Below are positions 18,142 to 25,800 of a DNA stretch of 64,000 nucleotides, piece after piece. Made by a program: the position numbers and the translations under genes. Source of the stretch: an uncultured Campylobacter sp. GTDB lineage: Bacteria > Campylobacterota > Campylobacteria > Campylobacterales > Campylobacteraceae. The stretch lies in assembly GCF_937996225.1 (NCBI RefSeq), contig NZ_CALKTC010000010.1:1-64000 (forward strand), read 5' to 3'. Under the pieces are notes generated by a model that saw nothing but the letters and a program-made list of their open reading frames with translations, was not told the DNA's origin and made no database searches. How positions within the stretch are numbered: the first letter of the stretch is position 1; every line of letters starts with the position of its first letter.

Positions 18142-18777
18142 TTATTGCAGTTGGCGCCATGCTTGATAAAATTTGCCCGCCATTATCGCAAGAAAAATGA
18201 GCGTCAAAGCTCCAAATATCGTAGCTGTAAATTTATCATCCGTCGTAGCGTATTTGTCATATCTGAATTTCATCAGATACTCGCGCTGCGGCGGATCGAC
18301 GCTCGCATTATAATCCAAAAATAAAACTTGATATGCCGTGCCGCGACCCCGAAACGGAAACGGACGGCTTTGATACCAAGCTTTAACTCGCTTGCCTTCC
18401 AGCCATTTGTATGCGATTAGCGAGATAGAAGGCTTGATATTTACGCCTTGCCACTCGTCCGCTCCTGAGCGCTTAAAATTAGCTTCAGCAATTGCTGCAT
18501 TGAGCAAAATTTTATTTTTATAAAAAGAGGTTAAGTTATCCGTATCGCCATTTAAAAAGACTTTGATAAATTTGCGCTCATCCGTAAAAATCTGCATATA
18601 TTCGCGCCCATCATCGCTTCTGACATCCATGATTATTCCATTTGCGATTTTCAGATCGTCTAAGCTTTTCGGATTCAAGCTAAAAAGAAATCCGTACCAC
18701 ATCGCCGCCAAATAAAATGCGATCATAAATAGATCGAACTTGCGATCTAAGTTATACCAAATTTCGCCGAGCTTCAT
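18142..18777 (-). CDS. small membrane protein, PFPF-TAYQ family, copy 1
   Basis: It has 211 residues with one hydrophobic helix near residues 17-35 and another near 183-203, and a soluble domain between them. It shares a clear pattern with the protein encoded at 30037-30627: NPK-L-DLKI--GI near the first helix, then KRVKAWYQSRPFPFRGRG followed by TAYQVLFLD. The two are paralogues, although overall identity is low. It lies 52 bases downstream of a lipoprotein gene on the same strand and may be co-transcribed. I do not recognise a named family. Its paralogue is coupled to the giant RTX gene. Confidence 0.7.
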   Translation of the reverse strand: MKLGEIWYNLDRKFDLFMIAFYLAAMWYGFLFSLNPKSLDDLKIANGIIMDVRSDDGREYMQIFTDERKFIKVFLNGDTDNLTSFYKNKILLNAAIAEANFKRSGADEWQGVNIKPSISLIAYKWLEGKRVKAWYQSRPFPFRGRGTAYQVLFLDYNASVDPPQREYLMKFRYDKYATTDDKFTATIFGALTLIFLAIMAGKFYQAWRQLQ

Positions 18778-18829
18778 CGATCATTACATTGTAAGTTTCG
18801 CTGCAAGATACGGAATTTCACGGCTTTTA

Positions 18830-19447
18830 TTATCGAGGGCTATATTCCTGCATCATCACCACGGGCAGAAACAGTACCGCTCCCACGATTACCACCGGTA
18901 TAGCTACGATGCCTCTTATCACATCCGATAGAGCGCTACTTTCGCAGCGCTCCGGCAAAACCTCGATGTGAGCGGGTATCGGAGAGCGCAGCCTATCGCT
19001 TGGCTTCATTATTTCGCTAAGATTTTTGATCTGCACTACTCGCGCATCAAAGTTAAAAATAACCTCGATCTCGCCTTTTTTCTCATCGATTTCGATGCGA
19101 TTTGCTAGAGCTTTGATTTTGGCGACATCTGCACCGGCTGCGGAATTTAAAAACGCACTGAAACTGCCGCGCGCCTCGCCATTTTTCGCATCCGTCACTT
19201 CGATCTGCACAAACTCGCGCTTAAGCCCCTTGGCGTATCCGCCGTCGTAAAATTCCGAAATTTTCTTAAGCGACGAGCCATCCGTCAGCACATAGCTGAG
19301 CTTCTCGCCTACGATGTATTCCTTGCCGTCGTTTACGAAAAATGCCGTGATCTTTTCTGGCGTTTCATTCGCCCCGGGCGCTACGTTTTGTTTGCACTGG
19401 CACCCCACAAGCAGGACGGCTAGTAAAACCGCGATAAATTTTTTCAT
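18830..19447 (-). CDS. small lipoprotein of unknown function
   Basis: The N-terminus MKKFIAVLLAVLLVGCQC has a lipobox (LVGC) with Cys16 as the lipidated residue, so it should be anchored in the inner or outer membrane. The middle part is beta-rich (KEYIVGEKLSYVL, GEIEVIFNFDARVVQIKNL). A second hydrophobic stretch lies near the C-terminus (DVIRGIVAIPVVIVGAVLFLPVVMMQ), suggesting an additional membrane contact. It is followed by the PFPF-TAYQ membrane protein gene 52 bases downstream, and the two may form a unit. No family is recognised. Confidence 0.7.
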   Translation of the reverse strand: MKKFIAVLLAVLLVGCQCKQNVAPGANETPEKITAFFVNDGKEYIVGEKLSYVLTDGSSLKKISEFYDGGYAKGLKREFVQIEVTDAKNGEARGSFSAFLNSAAGADVAKIKALANRIEIDEKKGEIEVIFNFDARVVQIKNLSEIMKPSDRLRSPIPAHIEVLPERCESSALSDVIRGIVAIPVVIVGAVLFLPVVMMQEYSPR

Positions 19448-19581
19448 GATAATCCTTTAAAATTTTAAATTAGCGTATAAACTCCGTAACCAAAATTCTA
19501 TCCCGAAAGAATTTCGGCCGCAAAATTTTGCGCCGATACAATTTAGCCGCAACCGAACTTAAATTTAGCCCCAAACGCAGG

Positions 19582-20025
19582 CTACTTCAGTGCCGCTTTG
19601 ACCGCCTCGCTTAGGCGCTTGCCGTCCACGCTTGAGCCGAGCGCTTCCTTGGCGGCTTTCATCACGCGCCCCATATCCTTTGCGCCGCTCGCACCGAGCT
19701 TGGCGATTAGCGAGCTAACCGTAGCGGCAAGCTCGGCATCGCTTAGCTGCGCGGGCAGATAGGACGCGATGATCTCGATCTCGCCCTGCTCTTTTTGCAC
19801 CAGATCGTCGCGACCGCCCGCGCGATACTGCTCCACAGAGTCGTTTCGGCGCTTGATCTCGCTTTGAAGTATGCTAAAGACGCGCTCGTCGCTAAGGCTG
19901 ATGCGCTCGTCCACCTCGACCTGCTTAAGCGCGGCGTTAAGCATCCGCAGGCTGTCTCTGCGGAAGTGATCGCCGCTCTTCATCGCCGTTTTAATGTCTT
20001 CTAAAATTTGCTCTCGCACACCCAT
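19582..20025 (-). CDS. GatB/YqeY domain protein
   Basis: This 147-residue protein matches the YqeY family: an N-terminal helical part (LEDIKTAMKSGDHFRRDSLRML, the KxG..R..LRML pattern) and the helical domain also found at the C-terminus of GatB (DLVQKEQGEIEIIASYLPAQLSD through GSSVDGKRLSEAVKAAL). The free-standing protein is widespread and is thought to bind tRNA-related partners, but its cellular role is not settled. The length is typical. It stands alone between two spacers. Confidence 0.88.
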   Translation of the reverse strand: MGVREQILEDIKTAMKSGDHFRRDSLRMLNAALKQVEVDERISLSDERVFSILQSEIKRRNDSVEQYRAGGRDDLVQKEQGEIEIIASYLPAQLSDAELAATVSSLIAKLGASGAKDMGRVMKAAKEALGSSVDGKRLSEAVKAALK

Positions 20026-20248
20026 TTTCTACTCCTTGAGATTGAAATTTCGGCGGTAATTGTAGCAAATTTAAAATTTGGCTCGGGTAAATTTAAGAGG
20101 ATGAAATTTTAAAATTTTAAAGATTTAGCGCGATTTGCGGCTAAGCTTAAAGCTCGCGCGGATATCGTCCGCGGCAAAAGGCTCGCACGGTTCCCCTTTG
20201 CAGCAAAAAGCTCACGTACAAAAAGCTCGCGCGAAGTGCGCTAAATTT

Positions 20249-20284
20249 AAAAAGCCTCGCAAGAATATAAAATTCCTGCGAGGC
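20249..20284 (-). terminator. intrinsic terminator of norZ
   Basis: GCCTCGCAAGAA (20254-20265) and TTCCTGCGAGGC (20273-20284) form a 12-bp stem with one wobble pair. On the minus strand it is followed at once by TTTTT. It lies 29 bases after the norZ stop codon and is the clearest Rho-independent terminator in this half of the window. Confidence 0.85.
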
Positions 20285-20312
20285 AAGCGAACGATAAAGG
20301 CTCGCGAAGGCT

Positions 20313-22550
20313 CTATTTAGCGCGTGAGAATATCATTCGCACGATTTGAAGCAAGAAGCACACGCTTCCTACCAAAAAGATCGTATCGCCGATGATGCGC
20401 GCCCAGCGGAGCCCGTAGAGGCTGTCTTTTTGCAAAAATTCCGCGCTTCTTGCGTACCACATACCAACGTCGATCGCCGCGAATGCCTGCAAAATTCCGA
20501 CAGGCAATAGCGAAATCAGCACCATTAGAAGCAAACCTGCGTTAAGCGCCCAAAAGCCGATCTTCATAAGCGTATCGTCGAAGCTTTTTTGCCTGTAGAT
20601 ATACAGCGCCACGAGCCACACGAAGCCGAGCGCCAAAAAGCCGTATACGCCAAATAGCGCCGTATGAGCGTGCACTGCAGTGGTGTTTAAGCCCTGGATG
20701 TAAAATAGCGCAAGCGGCGGATTAATTAAAAAGCCGAAAACGCCCGCGCCTAGCATATTCCAAAACGCCACGGCGATAAAGCAGTAAAGCGGCCATTTTA
20801 GGCGCTTAGCCCAATCCTGCGCGAATTGAAGCTTGTAATAGTGAAACGCCTCTGAGCCCAAAAGCACCAAAGGCACGACCTCAAGCGCCGAGAAGCTCGC
20901 GCCCACAGCCATTATCGGCGTAGTAGTGCCCGCAAAATAGAGGTGGTGGAAGGTGCCCGGAATTCCGCCGATTAGGAAAATCGACGCGCTAGCAATCGAG
21001 GTGTAGGTGGCAAATTTCTTGCTTACTAAGCCCAAGGACGCAAACACGAACGCCAAAGACGCCGTTGCGAAAACCTCGAAAAATCCCTCGACCCAAAGGT
21101 GCACGACCCACCAGCGCCAGTACTCCATCACAGGGATCGGCGAGCGCTGTCCGTAGAATAGACCCGCGCCGTAAAAAAGCCCCACGGCGATGACCGAAGC
21201 GGTAAAAATCGCTAATAAATTCTTATCGCCCTCGGCTCTAAAGCCCGCGATAAAGCCGCGCAGCACGAGCACCATCCAGATCACAAGACCCACGAACAGT
21301 ATCAGCTGCCAAATTCTACCGAGATCTAAATACTCGTATCCTTGATGCCCGATCCAGAAGCTGCTGCTTGGATCCATCTTGCCCGCAATCGCCATGTATT
21401 CGCCCGCGAAGCTGCCGACGACCAAGAAAAGAAGCGCGTAAAAAAGCACGTCCACGCCGAGCTTTTGAAATTTAGGATCCTTGCCGCCGTTGATGATCGG
21501 AGCTAGAAACAATCCCGCCGCCAAAAAGCCGGTAGCGATCCAGAAAATGGACGCCTGCACGTGCCAGGTGCGAGCTAGCGAGTAAGGGATATATTGCGAA
21601 ATATCAAGCCCGAAAAAGGACTGACCCTCGATCGTATAGTGCGCAACAAAGCCGCCGATGAAGGCCTGAAATGCAAACAACGCAATCGCTACGAAAAGGT
21701 ACTTGCCGAGCGCCTTTTGCGACGGCGTAAGCGCTAAAGCGGCGATCGGATCTGCATTTAGCTTCGCAGGAGCCTCGAAATCCTCGTCCTTTTTGCCGTA
21801 GAAATTTCCAAACCAAACCAACAAGCCGATGCCGGTAAGCAAAACAACGAGGCTTACGATAGTCCAAATGACGTTTTCCGTGGTAGGGACATTGTCTATC
21901 AGCGGCTCGTGCGGCCAGTTATTGGTATAGGTCGCCTCTCCGCTCGGACGATCCGTAGAAACAGCCCAAGCGGTCCAAAAGATGAAATCCATAAGCTCGG
22001 CGCGATGTTGCTCGTTTGCGAGCGTGTTTTCCTTCATCGCGTAATCCTCGCGAAGCTTTTTAAAGCGCGGATCGTTTCCGAAAACGCCCATGTACTCGTC
22101 TTTTACTACCGCCATAGCCTTTAAGCGATCATCGCTTAGCTTAACGGTGCCGTCTTTTACGGTGTTGGTGCGGTACTCGGCCTTTGTAAGCGCTTTGATC
22201 TGCGCCTTTTGCTCGTCATTTAAGGCGTCAAATTTCACGCCGAAACGCTCCTGCGCCTTGATATCCATAAACGCAACCAGCTCCTTATGTAGCCAATCCG
22301 CGCTCCAATCGGGCGCCTGATACGCTCCATGACCCCAGATCGAGCCCACCTGCATACCGCCGATGCTCTGCCAGGCCTCCTGTCCGCGGTAAATGCGCTC
22401 GGTGCTGATTAGCTCAGCTCCGCTAGCATCGGTAAATTTTACCACCGGCGGAGACTGCCTATACACCTCGCCGCCGTAAAAACCCAAGAAACTAAAGCCC
22501 ACGATGAGTACCGCTACAAGCGTCATCCAGAGCTTTTTAAATTCTCCCAT
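20313..22550 (-). CDS. norZ: quinol-dependent nitric oxide reductase (qNOR)
   Basis: It reduces nitric oxide to nitrous oxide in the inner membrane with electrons from quinol. It has the single-subunit form: an N-terminal helix, a periplasmic domain related to NorC but without a CxxCH haem site (about 30-215), then a 12-helix haem-copper-oxidase-type core. Likely metal ligands are His330 (TWHVQ), His484 (VVHLW), the pair 535/536 (FHHLYF) and His627/629 (VHAHTALFG). ATG 22550 was chosen over an in-frame GTG six bases earlier because AAAGGAG is correctly spaced. The FNR/DNR-like box upstream suggests induction by low oxygen or nitric oxide. Identification is secure. Confidence 0.95.
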   Translation of the reverse strand: MGEFKKLWMTLVAVLIVGFSFLGFYGGEVYRQSPPVVKFTDASGAELISTERIYRGQEAWQSIGGMQVGSIWGHGAYQAPDWSADWLHKELVAFMDIKAQERFGVKFDALNDEQKAQIKALTKAEYRTNTVKDGTVKLSDDRLKAMAVVKDEYMGVFGNDPRFKKLREDYAMKENTLANEQHRAELMDFIFWTAWAVSTDRPSGEATYTNNWPHEPLIDNVPTTENVIWTIVSLVVLLTGIGLLVWFGNFYGKKDEDFEAPAKLNADPIAALALTPSQKALGKYLFVAIALFAFQAFIGGFVAHYTIEGQSFFGLDISQYIPYSLARTWHVQASIFWIATGFLAAGLFLAPIINGGKDPKFQKLGVDVLFYALLFLVVGSFAGEYMAIAGKMDPSSSFWIGHQGYEYLDLGRIWQLILFVGLVIWMVLVLRGFIAGFRAEGDKNLLAIFTASVIAVGLFYGAGLFYGQRSPIPVMEYWRWWVVHLWVEGFFEVFATASLAFVFASLGLVSKKFATYTSIASASIFLIGGIPGTFHHLYFAGTTTPIMAVGASFSALEVVPLVLLGSEAFHYYKLQFAQDWAKRLKWPLYCFIAVAFWNMLGAGVFGFLINPPLALFYIQGLNTTAVHAHTALFGVYGFLALGFVWLVALYIYRQKSFDDTLMKIGFWALNAGLLLMVLISLLPVGILQAFAAIDVGMWYARSAEFLQKDSLYGLRWARIIGDTIFLVGSVCFLLQIVRMIFSRAK

Positions 22551-22580
22551 TTTCACTCCTTTAACTGAAATTAGGAGAGA

Positions 22581-22622
22581 ATTTTACCTATTTAAATTTC
22601 GATAAGCATTGAGGTTCGTCAA
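22581..22622 (-). promoter_or_regulatory. norZ promoter with FNR/DNR-type box
   Basis: TTGA-N6-TCAA lies at 22609-22622 and a TAAAAT -10 element at 22581-22586 on the minus strand. If transcription starts near 22574, the box is centred at -41.5, the standard class II activator position for FNR/DNR/CRP-family regulators. The untranslated leader would be about 24 bases. The two half-sites are perfect; the inner T/A pair of the FNR consensus (TTGAT-N4-ATCAA) is not present. Confidence 0.7.
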
Positions 22623-22867
22623 TAAAAAGATGAAATTTATCTGCTTAAGCTGGAATTTATTAAAATATACTTGGAAGGAGTACGAAACGATTGAGAAAAT
22701 ATACGCATAAATGGCGTAAAGATACGGTAATTAAATAGCGCCGAATTAGTTGGTTTTAAATTTAAATAATCAAGCAGCATGGCAGCACGATGTGCGTGCA
22801 ACTTAGAGGCAGAAAAAGATATGTAGCAGATAAATGGAGGGCGAGGAATTTTCCTCGCCTAATTTAC
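22623..22867. other. spacer between norZ and the RTX gene
   Basis: About 245 bases without a gene. It contains the far upstream part of the norZ promoter and the 3' end of the RTX transcript, with GGCGAGG (22840-22846) and CCTCGCC (22853-22859) around an AATTTT loop as a likely termination hairpin. Confidence 0.5.
22840..22859 (-). terminator. hairpin 3' of the RTX gene
   Basis: A perfect inverted repeat GGCGAGGAA / TTCCTCGCC lies eight bases past the RTX stop codon. The minus-strand sequence after it is CTCCATTT, so there is no strong U-run and termination efficiency is uncertain. Confidence 0.5.
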
Positions 22868-25800
22868 TTAATTACTCCAGCCGCTTGCGTAAATCTGTGC
22901 GATCTGCTCATTAGAGCGAAATTTATCCTCACCGAAATTTACAAATCCTTTATCGCTCGCATAAGAATTTAGATCCTCGATGATCTTTGAAATTTTATCG
23001 CTAGTGATGTAATCTCCATCGCCAAGCTCTATTCTCTCTACCGCAGATTTAGAGCTGAACTGGTTTTCTATGGTTAGGCTTTTGCCTGCGTAACGCAATA
23101 CTAAATCCTTGCCGAAAACCCCGCTTCTGCTAAATGAAATTTCATCCTTGCGAGCACCTTGTAGTTTTAGTACATCTCTGCCGCCGTCTTTTAAGCTTAA
23201 ATACTCTTTATCTCTAATCACGACGCCGTCTAAACTCGCAGATACGATGTATGTATCATCGCCGTCCGAACCGATAAGCGTAGCGCGATTTGCAGTGGCT
23301 ATCAGCGTATCGTTCCCCCTCTCACCGTTTGCGATATCGCCCTCCGCCGCAAAGATTACATCGTCACCCTTACCTGCATTGATATGGTTAAATTTACCAA
23401 GGCTAATGATGGTATCGTTTTGCTTCGAGCCGTTTAGGATGTTTTTATCACCGGATGAGACGATGGTGCCTGCCGTTTTCAAAGTAGCCGTCTTTTTGAA
23501 CTGATACCATTTCTTGCTTGGAAGCGTCAGGTTAGAATTTGAGATATTTATCTCAGTGCCGCCGTCAAGAAGAATTTTGCTAAGTTTCATATCTTTTGAG
23601 ACGAAATAATCCTTAAGCGTCGTATTTGATCTATCGCCATTAATGATCAGATCATTACCCGATCTTGCAAATTTAAGATCCGCCGCCCTGCTTGTAGTCA
23701 AATTTAGTGTGTCGCTCGTCTTACCGTCGATTACGATATTTCCACTTCCGTCATTTACGTAGCCAAGGTTTTTAAATTTAAGCGTTTTGGTAACCGAGAT
23801 ACCACCATCGCTAACTTCGATTTTAAATTCCTCTTCGCCAGCGGATTTTGAATTATAAAGATAGCTGCCGTCGGAATTTAGCTTTAAATTTTTACCGCCG
23901 CTAATAAGCTTAAAGCGAAGCACATCGCCGTCTACGTCGCTAGCTGCTATCTTACCGGCATAGCTGAAAGTATTTTTAAGAGTGACGGTTTCATTAGGAT
24001 CTTCTACGATCGGCGCATCATTTACCGGGTTAATTTTTAGAGCGATCTCTTTTTCGCAGCTTAGTCCAAATTCGTTCGTAACTCTGATTTTAAGACTTTG
24101 CTCGCCGTTAAAATTTGGTACAGGTTTTACGTGTAGCATTCCATCATCGCCCAGCTCGGTGCTTAAATTCTCGTTCGTAGTTAAAATTTCAAATTTTAAT
24201 GCGCCGCCTATTTTGTTTTCCACTTCAAGCGCCTCAGCTAGGCTCGTATCCTCATCAAAAATAAATTTTTCGCTTTTTATGTCGGGAGCCGAAACTTTCA
24301 CGTTAAATTTAATCTCGCTCTCATCGAAGCTGCCTCTGCCGTCGCTCACTTTAATTTTGACACTATCCTCGCCGATAAATTTATCGTTCGGGATGTATTC
24401 GTAGCTTCCGTATTCATTTATGCGGAATTTTCCATTTTCTGCGTCTTTTAAAATTTCATAGCTAAGCTTATCGCCGTCAGGATCAATGGCTTCTAAAGCG
24501 GATACAAACTGTCTAACGTCGTTTAACTCGGCATTTACGAGCTTATCTTTAAATTTTACAGGATTATTTTGCGGAGGTTCCGCTTCGGATATCTCTTTAA
24601 TAAACTTATCAAAATCATAAACCTTGCCGTCAAAATAAAATTTTTCTATCTTGCCTTCGGTGTAACCTTTTTTTATAGTTATGCCGCCTATAATTTCGGT
24701 TTTATTATATGGATTGTAGACCGAAATTTTCATATCGTCGCCCTCGCGCCTAAACTTTAGATCCTCAGAGCTTAAAAAGGCAAATCTCAATACATCCGCT
24801 CCGCCGTCATCGTAGATGATGTCCTCACCATCGCCTAAATAGTATTCGTAGATATTCCTATCCTTCGATCCGATTAGCAGATCGTTACCGGCTCCGCCGT
24901 TAAGAATGTCTATACCGCTGCCGCTCATTAAGATGTCATTTCCTGCACCACCGTAAATCTCGTCGTTAAAATCCGAACCCACTACGAGGTCGTTGCCCTC
25001 TTTTGACGAGATGATAACGCCCGAACGCTCTTTGCTATAATCAAAGGTCTCGCTAGTTTTATCGCCAAATACATGCTTGCCGATAACGCCCGTGATCTCG
25101 TTTCCTGAAAGACTAAATTTTATACCGGTTTTAGCCAGAAGTGACGAAATTTTATCATCGCTTAAATAACTCTTATTGAGCTTAAAAAGCGCGTAATTAT
25201 AGTCTCTTTTTAACACCGATGCTAGCAGATTGATCGCTAGAGCCGTTTCGCTTGCATTCGCTTCACCGCTAATTATGCGAGCTAACTTTAAATTTAGAGC
25301 GTTAAACATAAGTGCGCAGCTTTTCGCATCCTCGCCAAAAAGTTTATTTGCTAAAATTTTACTGATAGAATCAAATTTTATATTCTCGTATTCTTTAAGC
25401 ACCGCGGTAATTATATACGGATTCGCCCTTTGTTCTGCGCTAAGCCTTGCACCGCGGAAAGCCTCCACAACGGAGATTTTCTTTTCGGTTTCGTCGTCTA
25501 GATCGCTAAGGGCGATGCTTTGCTTTTTGCTCGTCTCAAACCACACGTCGCGTACTATGCCGCTACTGCCGTCGGTTCTTCTAAATTCCCCGCTTGCGGT
25601 TATTTTATTGCCGTTTTCGGTTTGAGTATCCTCCGTAGATTTTAAAGATATCGATGAAATTCCAAGCTCTTTTAGACCTTTTACTTCATCTTTCTCACAT
25701 TTGCCGTCTCCGTTGTCCTGCCAAAGAAGCAATTCGCCAAATCTCTCGTCTCTTTCGTCGATCACGCCGTTATTATCGCTATCGAAATCCTTTAGAGCCT

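Noticed and set aside
22551..22556. norZ start at GTG 22556
   Set aside because: This codon overlaps the AAAGGAG ribosome site; ATG 22550 is correctly spaced.
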